Under the pieces are notes generated by a model, which was given only the letters and a program-made list of their open reading frames with translations, searched no databases and had not been told where the DNA came from. The position numbers and the translations under genes were made by a program. This document shows, one piece after another, positions 17,549 through 26,058 of a stretch of 52,571 bases of DNA. Origin of the DNA: Bradyrhizobium sp. (lineage in GTDB: Bacteria > Pseudomonadota > Alphaproteobacteria > Rhizobiales > Xanthobacteraceae); assembly GCF_027451485.1 (NCBI RefSeq), contig NZ_DAIDJE010000094.1, positions 1 through 52,571 of the forward strand, given 5' to 3'. Within the stretch, counting starts at the first letter, position 1; each line of letters opens with the position of its first letter.

Positions 17549-18781
17549 CTATAGCGTCAGATTGTCGGAGGGCAATCCAAGCACGACCCGCCCGTAATTG
17601 GTGCCAGCCGCATCGAAATTGAAGGCAATATGAGCGTTGATCGCATGCGCGTCCCGGAATTGGCGCTGCAATGCCCCGGACGTATAAAGGCCGCGCGCGC
17701 CGCTCGCCGCAAACAACAGCGAAACGGCCTCGGTGCAAAGGTTGACCGAATAGGCGCCGTCGCGCCGCATTTTCGTCTTGGCGGCCATGTCGGGAATGTG
17801 TCCGCGCCGGGCCTCGCTGAGCGCCTCGATACAGGCCTGGCGCATGATTAACCGCGCCGCATCGATCTTGGAGGCGGCTTCGGCAATCTTGATCTGGGTG
17901 GTCTGGAGATCGCCGACCTTGGCGCGATTATAGGTCGAGGCGCGGTGCCGCGCGAGATCCACGTAATCGTCGAGACAGGCCTGCGCGTTGCCAAGCGCGA
18001 CGCCCGAGAGAACATAGGGAAACAGCGAGAACACCGGAAGGCGGTAGAGTGCGTTCGGATTGACGGCGCTGCCGGGCGTGGGCCCGCCGGCTACTTCGTG
18101 GACGCCAACTGTCATCGCCTCGGGCACAAAGGCGTCGCTTACCTCGACATCGTTCGATCCCGTGCCGCGCAAGCCGGTCGCGTCCCAGGTGTCGTTGATA
18201 CGATAGTCGCTCTTGGGCAAAAGGAAGATACGGTATTCGATGCCGTCGGCTTCATCCTCGGATGACACCACACTGGCCAGCATATTCCATTCGCTGCAAT
18301 TCACGCCGGAGGAGAAGGGCCAGCTGCCACGCAGCACATAGCCGCCATCGACCTTTCGGGCGCGACCGGCGGGAAAGATAAAGGACGAGGCAATCAGCGC
18401 ATCCGGGTTCTTGCCCCATACGAGGTCCTGTGCCCGGGGATCGAACATCGCCAACATCCAGTGATGACTGGCGAGGTTGGCGAAGGTCCAGGCTACCGAG
18501 GCATCGCCCTGCCCGAGTGCGTCGGCGCAATCGATCAGCGCGACGTAATCGAGTTCGGAACCGCCGACGCGCTTGGGCTGCACGATCCGGAACAAGCCGC
18601 TCTCGTGCAACTCGCGCTCGGTCTCCGCAGCAAGGCTGCGAAGCTGTTCGGAACGGAATGCCTCCTCACGCAGCCGCGGGGCCAGGGCTGCCGCGCGCGC
18701 CACCATCGCCGCATAAACGCGGCCGTCTCCATCCGTCCCGGAAGGGGACACGGCATCGTTTCTCAAATCGGCAACTGTCAT
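17549..18781 (-). CDS. Two-component flavin-dependent monooxygenase, oxygenase subunit (acyl-CoA-dehydrogenase fold)
   Basis: 410 residues with the acyl-CoA dehydrogenase fold of group D flavin monooxygenases (HpaH-C2, HsaA and DszC relatives). It shows GLFRIVQPKRVGGSELDY near residue 60, DASVAWTFANLASHHWML, GGYVLRGSWPFSSGVN and a C-terminal GARGLYTSGALQRQFRD. These enzymes hydroxylate phenols or oxidise sulfur or nitrogen heterocycles with FADH2 or FMNH2 and O2. Its operon continues with the reductase (7 bp) and TetR (4-bp overlap). Operator copy 2 lies 118-131 bp upstream of ATG 18781. Substrate unknown. Confidence 0.9.
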   Translation of the reverse strand: MTVADLRNDAVSPSGTDGDGRVYAAMVARAAALAPRLREEAFRSEQLRSLAAETERELHESGLFRIVQPKRVGGSELDYVALIDCADALGQGDASVAWTFANLASHHWMLAMFDPRAQDLVWGKNPDALIASSFIFPAGRARKVDGGYVLRGSWPFSSGVNCSEWNMLASVVSSEDEADGIEYRIFLLPKSDYRINDTWDATGLRGTGSNDVEVSDAFVPEAMTVGVHEVAGGPTPGSAVNPNALYRLPVFSLFPYVLSGVALGNAQACLDDYVDLARHRASTYNRAKVGDLQTTQIKIAEAASKIDAARLIMRQACIEALSEARRGHIPDMAAKTKMRRDGAYSVNLCTEAVSLLFAASGARGLYTSGALQRQFRDAHAINAHIAFNFDAAGTNYGRVVLGLPSDNLTL

Positions 18782-18898
18782 GCCGCGCTCCTCCCGGTCG
18801 CGCCCGCCCTCTTATATGCTTATACGCTCGATTCTTGGTCCAGGCTGCCGTCGAAGCGCGGGTCGAAACCCGCTTGAGCGAAGGACGCCGAACCCTGT

Positions 18899-18912
18899 TT
18901 ATCGCTTGATCA
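18899..18912 (-). promoter_or_regulatory. Operator copy 2 (TTATCG-CT-TGATCA)
   Basis: The second copy of the TTATCR-NN-YGATYA element. It lies in the 371-bp divergent spacer 18782-19152, 118 bp upstream of the oxygenase start and 241 bp upstream of the dehydrogenase start. It matches copy 3 at 12 of the 12 specified consensus positions and differs by one base overall in the 14-mer. The rest of this spacer holds no gene that I can support. Confidence 0.55.
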
Positions 18913-19152
18913 CTAATTAAGGCCCGGCTGACGCGGCCCGTCAATCGAATTCGGCGAAGAACGAGCGGGCCGGATGGTTGAAGGGTGCAGCGTTGTTAAT
19001 GCGGACTTGCCCGGCCGATCCTGCCGTACAGATAAGAGCTCCGGCCACCGCGGCGCATGTGTCTGCGATTGTCTGATGGCGGATCAATCGTTATTGAAGG
19101 CGCGAGGTTTGCGCGCCATGCTGGCGCTGGTTCTTTCGGCGGGAAGACTTTC

Positions 19153-20040
19153 ATGGACAAGACAGTCGGGATCATCGGGCTTGGCATTATGGGCGGCGCG
19201 ATCGCGCGCAATCTCGTGGAGCGTGAATGGCATGTGGTCGGCTTTGATACCGATCCCGCCAAATGCGCCGAGCTTGCCGAAGCCGGAGTCGCCGTCGTCG
19301 AGAGCGTGGCGCTCGTTGCCCGCAGCGTGCCGATCATCATGACGAGCCTGCCGACCCCGGCAGCCGTCGAGAGCGTCGCCAAGTCGATTGCCGAATCCGG
19401 TCAGCCGCAGCGCATCGTGGTCGAACTCTCGACGCTGACGCTCGCCGACAAGCTTCGCTTCGAGGCGATCCTGAAGACGGCCGGCCATATTCCGCTTGAC
19501 TGCCCACTTTCCGGTACAGGCGCGCAGGCCAGGATGCGCGACCTGATCGTCTATGCCAGTGGCGACAGCGCGGCGATCGCGCGCTGCGGCCAACTCTTTG
19601 CCGACTTCTCCAAGCAAAGCGCGGATCTCGGGGCCTACGGCAATGGCAGCCGAATGAAATTCGTCGCTAACCATTTGGTCGCTATCCACAACGTCGCGAC
19701 CGCGGAGGCCATGATTTTGGCCGAGCGCGCCGGCCTCGACCCAAAGCTGGTCGTCGAGATGGTTGGCCCCGGCGCCGGCGGCTCCCGCATGTTCCAGATG
19801 CGGGCGCCGATGATGGTCGAAGGCAAATATGAACCGGCCACCATGAAGGTCTCGACCTGGAAAAAGGACATGGCGATCATCGCCGAATTCGCCGGCGACG
19901 TCGGTTGCGAAACGCCGCTGTTTACGCTGACGCAGCCGGTCTATAGCCAGGCCATGGCTATGGGATTGGGCGACCAGGACACGGCCTCCGTGTATGAAGT
20001 GCTGAAGAAGACCATCGTCACCGCGCCCAAGAGCGGCTAA
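19153..20040 (+). CDS. Beta-hydroxyacid dehydrogenase (3-hydroxyisobutyrate dehydrogenase family)
   Basis: 295 residues. The N-terminal Rossmann motif is GIIGLGIMGGAIARNL. The substrate block is DCPLSGTGAQA (family DxPVSGG), and the catalytic Lys sits in GNGSRMKFVANHL. The protein is thus a typical NAD(P)-dependent oxidoreductase of the GarR/HIBADH group acting on short beta-hydroxy acids or imines. ATG 19153 is preceded by GGGAAG at good spacing; an open frame extends 32 codons further upstream without support. It is divergent from the monooxygenase operon and upstream of the Liv-type transporter, so it probably belongs to the same catabolic block. Confidence 0.88.
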   Translation: MDKTVGIIGLGIMGGAIARNLVEREWHVVGFDTDPAKCAELAEAGVAVVESVALVARSVPIIMTSLPTPAAVESVAKSIAESGQPQRIVVELSTLTLADKLRFEAILKTAGHIPLDCPLSGTGAQARMRDLIVYASGDSAAIARCGQLFADFSKQSADLGAYGNGSRMKFVANHLVAIHNVATAEAMILAERAGLDPKLVVEMVGPGAGGSRMFQMRAPMMVEGKYEPATMKVSTWKKDMAIIAEFAGDVGCETPLFTLTQPVYSQAMAMGLGDQDTASVYEVLKKTIVTAPKSG

Positions 20041-20108
20041 ACGGGCCGCGGCGGGTCCTAATTGTCGCTCGCAATCTCGTTACCGCACCGCATCAAAAAC
20101 GCCGCCTG

Positions 20109-20180
20109 GTGCGGCGAATTTGAAGTTCCTGTCAGTGTTGAAGCAAGTTCTTCAGAGAAACCTCAAATTCGAAGCCGCAC
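20109..20180 (+). repeat. Long stem-loop in the spacer before the ABC transporter
   Basis: The left arm GTGCGGCGAATTTGA (20109-20123) pairs base for base with TCAAATTC plus GCCGCAC (20163-20180), apart from a 3-nt GAA bulge. A GTT/AAC extension lengthens the stem inward, and about 35 nt remain in the loop. There is no T-run behind it. It could end the dehydrogenase transcript, be a small RNA or be a mobile repeat. The rest of the 369-bp spacer 20041-20409 holds operator copy 3 and no gene. Confidence 0.6.
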
Positions 20181-20320
20181 TACAAATCAATAAGTTACTA
20201 GAGCTCCTTTGATTGCGAGTTCGCCTCAGAATTTGCCGCGACCGTTAGCGAACTCCGGGGATCGGAGCTCAAGGCGCATTTCGACTTTAGTGCGTGACGG
20301 ATCCTGCCCGGCGTCTGTGG

Positions 20321-20334
20321 TTATCACTTGATCA
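20321..20334 (+). promoter_or_regulatory. Operator copy 3 (TTATCA-CT-TGATCA)
   Basis: The third copy of TTATCR-NN-YGATYA, with core ATCA-CT-TGAT perfectly symmetric. It lies 76 bp upstream of the binding-protein start at 20410, almost the same distance as copy 1 from its gene (80 bp). This supports a common role near the promoter. Confidence 0.55.
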
Positions 20335-20409
20335 TTTAGTGCTTCCGTCGGATAAATTGGCCAAGCCAAAAAGGCACGGATAGCTCGGCTGATTGCCGCG
20401 GGAGGGACC

Positions 20410-21663
20410 ATGACGATTTCACGACGACAGTTTGTTGTATCTGCCCTCGCCGGCGCGGGCGCAGCGAGCCTGGCGAGCCCAAACCTTTCATTTGCACAAG
20501 GTAGCGGACCGGTTCGCGTCGGGCTTCTGGCGGCCAAAACCGGGCCACTTGCCTCCGGCGGTATCGACATGGAACTGGCGCTGACCATGTTCCTGAAGGA
20601 TCGCGACCACACACTTGGCGGGCGCAAGGTCGAGCTGATCGTGGCCGACACGGCCGGCGTCCCGGCAACGGCGCGCACGAAGGCGCAGGAGCTGGTAGAG
20701 AAAAACAACGTCCACTGCATCATCGGCCCGCTCGCGGCCTTCGAAGCGCTCGCAATCATCGACTATCTGACCGAGAAGCAGATACCGACCTTGGGCGTCT
20801 CGGCCGCCGAGGACATGACCCAGCGCCATCCGAGCCCGTGGTACGTCCGCCTGACCTCGACCTCGGCACAATGCGCCTATCCGCTCGCCGAATATTCGTT
20901 CAAGGAACTCAAGTACAAGAAGATCGTCACCATCGCCGACGATTTCGCCTATGGCCATGAAATGTGCGCCGGCTTCCAGCGCGTGTTCGAGGATAATGGC
21001 GGCAAGATCATCCAGAAGATTTTTACCCCGCTCGCGACGCCGGACTATGGCAGCTATGTCGCGCAGGTGAAGACCGATGCGGATGCGATCTTCCTCGGCA
21101 CAGCCGGTTCGAACGGCTTCCGCTTCCTGCGTCAGTTCATCGAATATGGCCTGAAAGACAAGATCGCCGTGATCGGCGGCATGACCGCGCTCGACGAATC
21201 GGTGCTGCGCAATATGGGCGACGAAGCGCTGGGCATCATCACGACGAGCTGGTACTCGGCAACGCTCGACAACCCCCTCAACAAGGTCTTTGCACCGGAG
21301 TTCCGCAAGCAGTTCAAATATGACCCCGGCTATTATGCCGCGAGCACCTACCTCTCCGGCGAAGTGCTGGAAGGCGCGCTCAAGACGATCAAGGCCAACG
21401 CCGAAGACAAGAAGGCGCTGATGGCTGCGATCCGTGGCAACAATGTCGACACGATACGCGGGCCCATCAAATTCGACGAGTTCGGCAACGTCATCGGCAA
21501 TGTCTACATTCGCAAGGTGACGCGCACCGACGGCCGGCTGGTCAATTCCGTGATCAAGACCTATCCGGACGTCAGCCAGTTCTGGACCTACAACAAGACC
21601 GAATTTCTGAAGAACCCGGTCTATTCGCGCGACTACCCGCCGGCCAAGAATCTGGAGCTCTAG
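20410..21663 (+). CDS. ABC transporter substrate-binding protein (LivK-like, Tat-type signal)
   Basis: 417 residues of the Peripla_BP_6 family. The N-terminus has a twin-arginine motif (SRRQFVVSALAGAG) and an AQG processing region near residue 30. The mature chain starts VRVGLLAAKTGPLASGG and contains LGGRKVELIVADTAGVP, CIIGPLAAFEALA and AYGHEMCAGFQRVF. It captures the ligand for the LivHMGF transporter that follows. GGAGGG precedes ATG 20410. It is separated from livH by 178 bp of repeat sequence, so expression of receptor and membrane parts may differ. The substrate is probably a small acid or aromatic compound related to the neighbouring oxygenases rather than an amino acid (inference). 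Confidence 0.92.
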   Translation: MTISRRQFVVSALAGAGAASLASPNLSFAQGSGPVRVGLLAAKTGPLASGGIDMELALTMFLKDRDHTLGGRKVELIVADTAGVPATARTKAQELVEKNNVHCIIGPLAAFEALAIIDYLTEKQIPTLGVSAAEDMTQRHPSPWYVRLTSTSAQCAYPLAEYSFKELKYKKIVTIADDFAYGHEMCAGFQRVFEDNGGKIIQKIFTPLATPDYGSYVAQVKTDADAIFLGTAGSNGFRFLRQFIEYGLKDKIAVIGGMTALDESVLRNMGDEALGIITTSWYSATLDNPLNKVFAPEFRKQFKYDPGYYAASTYLSGEVLEGALKTIKANAEDKKALMAAIRGNNVDTIRGPIKFDEFGNVIGNVYIRKVTRTDGRLVNSVIKTYPDVSQFWTYNKTEFLKNPVYSRDYPPAKNLEL

Positions 21664-21705
21664 CTTTCTGGTTCAGGTTCAGATCCTCATCCACGCGGGG
21701 AACCG

Positions 21706-21815
21706 TCCTCCCTCTCCCATCCGGAGAGGGTTGGGGTGAGGGTTACGATCCATCCGCGAATCTTATCCTCACCCGGCGCTTCGCGCCGACCTCTCCCCGC
21801 GGGGGAGATGAATCC
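21706..21815. repeat. Mosaic of REP-like hairpins inside the transporter operon
   Basis: Three hairpins stand side by side: CCCTCTCC/GGAGAGGG (21710-21730, followed by TTGGGGTGAGGG), GGCGC-TTC-GCGCC (21775-21787) and CTCTCCCC-GC-GGGGGAGA (21790-21808). They match the widespread C/T-rich, G/A-rich intergenic repeat type of Bradyrhizobium. Their place between receptor and permease genes could stabilise the upstream mRNA or cause partial termination. Confidence 0.6.
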
Positions 21816-21841
21816 GCCAGCAGGACGCACTGAGACGCTAG

Positions 21842-22708
21842 ATGCAGTTTTGGATCATCCAGGGTCTCAACAGCCTATCGCTCGGGGGCCTGCTGTTTCT
21901 GCTGTCCTCGGGCTTCTCGCTGATTTTCGGCCTGATGCGGCTGGCGAACCTGACTCACGGCGCGTTCTTCATGCTCGGCACCTATTTCGGTGCAATCGCG
22001 CTACGCGACTATAGCGGGCTCAATCTCTGGGTCACTGCAATCGGCGCCGGCATCATCGTCGCCGCGCTCGGTGGCCTGTTCGAGCGGCTGGTGCTGACGA
22101 GGCTGAAAACCAATCCCCTCGGCCAGGTGCTGGTGACGCTCGGCATGGCCTTCATCATTTCGGATGCATGCCTGGTACTGTGGGGCGGCGACTCCATTCC
22201 AGTGCCGACGCCGCACAATTTGCAGGCTCCGACGCGGCTGTTCGGCTTCGTATTTCCAACTTATCGGCTGGTGCTGGTCGCAATCGCCATCGCCACGGCG
22301 ATCGGGCTCTATATCCTGATCGACCGCACGCGGCTGGGCGCGATGATCCGCGCCGGCGTCGACGATCGCCAGATGGCGCGCGCGGTAGGCATTCCGGTTT
22401 CACGCCTGTTCACCATCGTGTTCTGCCTGGGTGCAGGCATTGCCGGCGCAGCAGGCGTGCTCGGCGGGCCCATCCTCTCCGCCTATCCGGGACTCGACGC
22501 CGACATGCTGCCGCTCGCGCTGATCGTCGTCATTCTCGGCGGCATCGGCAGTCTGTTCGGCGCTTTCATCGGCAGCTTCATCATCGGCTTCATCTATACG
22601 TTCGGCACGGTGCTGTTTCCCGAACTCGCCTACATCATCCTGTTTCTGCCGATGATATTCGTCATTGCGTTCCGCCCGCAGGGCCTGTTCGGACGTCTCG
22701 GCACATGA
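21842..22708 (+). CDS. livH: Branched-chain-type ABC transporter permease LivH
   Basis: 288 residues, about eight TM helices. It starts FWIIQGLNSLSLGGLLFLLSSGFSLIFG and has the ANLTHGAFFMLG block near residue 38 that marks LivH-type permeases, plus LPLALIVVILGGIGSLFGAF near the C-terminus (ABC ATPase contact region). It forms the inner-membrane channel with LivM. Its stop overlaps the livM start (ATGA). Confidence 0.95.
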   Translation: MQFWIIQGLNSLSLGGLLFLLSSGFSLIFGLMRLANLTHGAFFMLGTYFGAIALRDYSGLNLWVTAIGAGIIVAALGGLFERLVLTRLKTNPLGQVLVTLGMAFIISDACLVLWGGDSIPVPTPHNLQAPTRLFGFVFPTYRLVLVAIAIATAIGLYILIDRTRLGAMIRAGVDDRQMARAVGIPVSRLFTIVFCLGAGIAGAAGVLGGPILSAYPGLDADMLPLALIVVILGGIGSLFGAFIGSFIIGFIYTFGTVLFPELAYIILFLPMIFVIAFRPQGLFGRLGT

Positions 22709-23640
22709 AGTGGATCGCCCTCGCTCTGTTCGCCGCGGTGGCGTTGCTCCTGCCCTTTGTCGCGGGCGACTTCTACGTCAACCTCGCGAGCCAGATCTTT
22801 ATCGCAGCGATCTTCGCGCTCAGCCTCAACCTGCTCGTCGGGTTCGGTGGCATGACCTCGCTCGGCCATGCCTCCTATCTCGGCGTCGCCGCCTACCTCT
22901 CCGCGCTCATGACCACGCGCTACGGCTTCGGTCATGGCGCCGCCGCGCTGATTTCCATTCTGGGAACGGTCGCGATGGCAGCCTTTTTCGGTTTAATTGC
23001 GCTCCGCGCGACGGGCCTCGGATTTCTCATGATCACGCTGGCATTGTCGCAGGTGTTATGGGGCTTGGCCTATCGCATGTCGGGTATCACCAACGGCGAC
23101 AACGGCATTGCAGGCCTGACCCGCCCTGCCCCGTTCGGTATTTCGCTGGAGAGTCCCGCCGCCTTCTACTGGTTCTCCCTGCTTGCCGCGATCATCGCCT
23201 TCGTCATGATGACGATCTTCGTGTCGTCTGCCTTCGGCTCCTCGCTCAAGGGCGTCCGCGACCAGCCGCGCCGAATGGCGGCGCTCGGCTTCAATCCCTG
23301 GATGATCCGCTGGATCACCTTCGTCTATGCCGGCTTCTGGGGCGGCATCGCCGGCCTTCTCTACGTGTACTACAACAAATATATTCACCCGACCTCGCTC
23401 TCGACCACAAGCTCGGCCGAGGCGCTGCTCGGCGTCATTGCCGGCGGCTCCGGCACTCTCGCGGGTCCCGCCGTCGGGGCTACCCTGGTGCTGCTCCTGA
23501 AGAATTATGCCTCGGCCTATGTCGAGCGCTGGAACATGCTTCTCGGCCTCGTGTTCCTGTTCATCGTGCTGGTGATGCCGACGGGGATCGTTCCGGGCTT
23601 GCAAAAACTTGCGTCGCGGCTGTGGAGGCGACCGTCGTGA
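22705..23640 (+). CDS. livM: Branched-chain-type ABC transporter permease LivM
   Basis: 311 residues, highly hydrophobic. It carries FALSLNLLVGFGGMTSLGHASYLG, the LivM hallmark, near residue 40, the GLGFLMITLALSQVLWG segment, and AEALLGVIAGGSGTLAGP near 250. The start is placed at ATG 22705, which overlaps the livH stop; a longer open frame further upstream lies inside livH in another frame. The stop overlaps the livG GTG start. Confidence 0.94.
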   Translation: MKWIALALFAAVALLLPFVAGDFYVNLASQIFIAAIFALSLNLLVGFGGMTSLGHASYLGVAAYLSALMTTRYGFGHGAAALISILGTVAMAAFFGLIALRATGLGFLMITLALSQVLWGLAYRMSGITNGDNGIAGLTRPAPFGISLESPAAFYWFSLLAAIIAFVMMTIFVSSAFGSSLKGVRDQPRRMAALGFNPWMIRWITFVYAGFWGGIAGLLYVYYNKYIHPTSLSTTSSAEALLGVIAGGSGTLAGPAVGATLVLLLKNYASAYVERWNMLLGLVFLFIVLVMPTGIVPGLQKLASRLWRRPS

Positions 23641-24380
23641 GCACCCTCGCGCTCGAGGTGACGGCCCTGAACAAGGCGTTCGGCGGCTTGAAAGTGACGC
23701 AAGGCGTATCGCTGTCGGTCCGGCCGGGCGAGCGGCGGCTGATCATCGGGCCCAACGGCGCCGGCAAGACCACCCTGTTCAACCAGATCAGCGGCGACCT
23801 GCGGCCCAATTCGGGGCGGATCAGACTGTTCGGCGAAGACGTCACGGCGCTTTCGCCCTATCAACGGGCGCATCGTGGCCTGTCCCGCACCTACCAGATC
23901 ATCACGCTGTTTGGCGGCGACACGCTCGAGCACAATGTTACGCTCGGCCTGCTCGGGCTGCTTCCATCGCGCTGGCAGATGTGGCGGCCGCTCTCGACCT
24001 ATCGCCATTTGGTAACGGAAGCACGGCGGACGCTGGACAGCGTCGGCCTGTTGCATCTGGCGCATCACTCCGTCTCCGAACTCGCCTATGGCGAAAAGCG
24101 CCGCCTTGAACTTGCGATGGCGCTGGCGCAAAAGCCGCGCGTTCTGCTGCTGGACGAGCCGCTTGCCGGACTTTCCAACAGCGAGCGCGCCACCGTGAAG
24201 GCGCTGGTTGCCTCGATCTCGAAAGACACGACCGTGGTCATGATCGAGCATGACATGGATACCGCGCTTGACCTGGCCGAAACGGTGACGCTGCTCAATT
24301 ACGGCCGCGTCATCGTCGATGGCGAGCGCGATCAGGTGATTGCCGACGAGCGAACGCGCGAGGTGTACCTTGGCGGTTGA
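23637..24380 (+). CDS. livG: ABC transporter ATP-binding protein LivG
   Basis: 247 residues. Walker A is GPNGAGKTT, the signature region is ELAYGEKRRLELAMAL (a variant of LSYGQ/GEQR) and Walker B is VLLLDEPLAGL, followed by the switch His in MIEHDMD. Start GTG 23637 overlaps the livM stop (GTGA) and has GGAGG 7 nt upstream. It energises transport together with LivF. Confidence 0.94.
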   Translation: MSTLALEVTALNKAFGGLKVTQGVSLSVRPGERRLIIGPNGAGKTTLFNQISGDLRPNSGRIRLFGEDVTALSPYQRAHRGLSRTYQIITLFGGDTLEHNVTLGLLGLLPSRWQMWRPLSTYRHLVTEARRTLDSVGLLHLAHHSVSELAYGEKRRLELAMALAQKPRVLLLDEPLAGLSNSERATVKALVASISKDTTVVMIEHDMDTALDLAETVTLLNYGRVIVDGERDQVIADERTREVYLGG

Positions 24381-25095
24381 AGCTCTCGCCCTTGCCAACG
24401 TGCATTCGTTCTATGGCGACAGCCATATCCTGCATGGCGTCGGCTTTTCCCTGAGCGAGGGCGAGGTGCTGGCCTTGTTGGGACGCAACGGCGCCGGCAA
24501 GACCACCTGCATTTCCACCATTGTCGGCTTTCTGACGCCGAAGGAAGGTGACATCCGCCTGTTTGGCGAGCCGATCGGCGGCTTGAGCCCCGAGCGGATT
24601 TCGCGCCTCGGCATCGGCCTTGTCCCGCAGGGCCGCCGGATCTTTCCATCGCTGACCGTGCGCGAAAACCTCGTCGTGGCCCGGCAACGCGAGCGCGCGA
24701 CCACGAAGCCATGGAATGTCGAGCGCATCTTCGCCTTGTTCCCTCGGCTTGAGGAGCGCTATGCGCAGTTTGCCGGCACGCTCTCCGGCGGCGAGCAGCA
24801 GATGCTTGCGATCGGCCGCGCGTTGATGGGCAACCCTCGCGTGCTGCTGCTCGACGAGCCGTCGGAGGGACTGGCACCCTTGATCGTGGCCGAGGTCGGC
24901 CGCATCATCAAGCGGCTGAAGGATGAAGGCCAATCCATCGTTCTGGTCGAACAGAACCGGCAACTGGCGCTCGATGTCGCCGATCACGCCGTCATTCTCA
25001 ATACCGGGCGCTGCGTCTTTTCCGGCAAGGCGCACGAAGTTTTGAACAACGAAGAGCTGATCGCACAGCATCTTGGCGTCTATCACGCGCACTAA
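24370..25095 (+). CDS. livF: ABC transporter ATP-binding protein LivF
   Basis: About 241 residues. Walker A is GRNGAGKTT, the Q-loop reads GLVPQGRRIFPSLTVREN, the signature TLSGGEQQMLAIGRAL and Walker B VLLLDEPSEGLAP, matching LivF. No ATG is available. A TTG at 24370 with AGGT upstream, overlapping livG by 11 bp, is the best start; a TTG at 24340 would add ten residues. It is the last transporter gene, and a dehydrogenase gene follows after 18 bp, apparently in the same transcript. Confidence 0.92.
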   Translation: MAVEALALANVHSFYGDSHILHGVGFSLSEGEVLALLGRNGAGKTTCISTIVGFLTPKEGDIRLFGEPIGGLSPERISRLGIGLVPQGRRIFPSLTVRENLVVARQRERATTKPWNVERIFALFPRLEERYAQFAGTLSGGEQQMLAIGRALMGNPRVLLLDEPSEGLAPLIVAEVGRIIKRLKDEGQSIVLVEQNRQLALDVADHAVILNTGRCVFSGKAHEVLNNEELIAQHLGVYHAH

Positions 25096-25113
25096 CCAAG
25101 AAGGATCAAGAAA

Positions 25114-26004
25114 ATGAAGGTCGGCGTTTGTGGAACGGGAAGAATGGGCGGATCGATCGCACAGCGGTTGGTCGCGGTCGGACATGAAGTGGGGGTGTGG
25201 AATCGCGATACGGCGAAGACAAAGCCGCTGGTCGATGCCGGCGCCAAGGCCTTTGTCTCTCCGGCCGCACTCGCGGAAGGTTGCGACGTCACCATCGTGA
25301 TGTTGCTCAACGACGCTGCGACCGAAGCCGTCTATCGCGGCCCCAACGGCCTTTTGCAGGCAAAGCTTAACGGCAAGCTCGTGATCGACATGAGCACGAT
25401 CCAGCCGCAGACGATGAAATCGGTCGGCGATGCTGTAGCCAAGATGGGCGCAGCCTTTGTCGAATGCCCGGTCGGCGGCAGCAAGGCTCCGGCGAGGGAA
25501 GGCAAGCTGTTTGGCCTTGTCGGCGGCTCCTACCCGGACGTCGCACGCGCAAGATCCCTGCTGGAGCAACTCTGCCGCAGGATCGAACATGTCGGGCCCA
25601 TCGGCGCCGGCTCAACGCTGAAACTGGCCGTCAACCTGCCGCTCCTGGTCTATTGGCAAGCGCTCGGCGAGTCGCTGACGATCTGCAAACCGCTCAACCT
25701 GCCGCCCGAACGTCTGATCGACATCCTCTCCGACACCAACGGCGCGACCGGCGCCATGAAGGCTCGCGGTCCGAATATCGCCAAGGTTCTCGGAGGTGCG
25801 CCGCTCGGCGAGACCGCCTTCGGCATCACAGCTGCGAAAAAGGATCTCGCCACCGCCGTGCAATTTGCCGCTTCGATCAATGCCGAACTGCCGGTTGCGA
25901 AAAGCGCGCTGGCCTGTTTTGAGGAAGCGGAAAGGGATGGGTTGGGTGAAGCCGATGCGACGACGGTCTCCGTCCACTGGACCCGGCGCAAGCCAAAATC
26001 CTGA
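25114..26004 (+). CDS. Beta-hydroxyacid dehydrogenase (second HIBADH-family paralog)
   Basis: 296 residues. The Rossmann motif VGVCGTGRMGGSIAQRL, substrate block ECPVGGSKAPAREG and catalytic Lys region GAGSTLKLAVNLPL are all present. AGAAGGA precedes ATG 25114, 18 bp after livF, so it is likely co-transcribed with the transporter. It is only distantly similar to the enzyme at 19153, so the two probably act on different hydroxy acids, or on semialdehydes, of the pathway. Confidence 0.9.
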   Translation: MKVGVCGTGRMGGSIAQRLVAVGHEVGVWNRDTAKTKPLVDAGAKAFVSPAALAEGCDVTIVMLLNDAATEAVYRGPNGLLQAKLNGKLVIDMSTIQPQTMKSVGDAVAKMGAAFVECPVGGSKAPAREGKLFGLVGGSYPDVARARSLLEQLCRRIEHVGPIGAGSTLKLAVNLPLLVYWQALGESLTICKPLNLPPERLIDILSDTNGATGAMKARGPNIAKVLGGAPLGETAFGITAAKKDLATAVQFAASINAELPVAKSALACFEEAERDGLGEADATTVSVHWTRRKPKS

Positions 26005-26058
26005 TCCGAAAACAAACACCAGCAATCTATTGTCCAACCAAACAACAGAGCTCATTCC

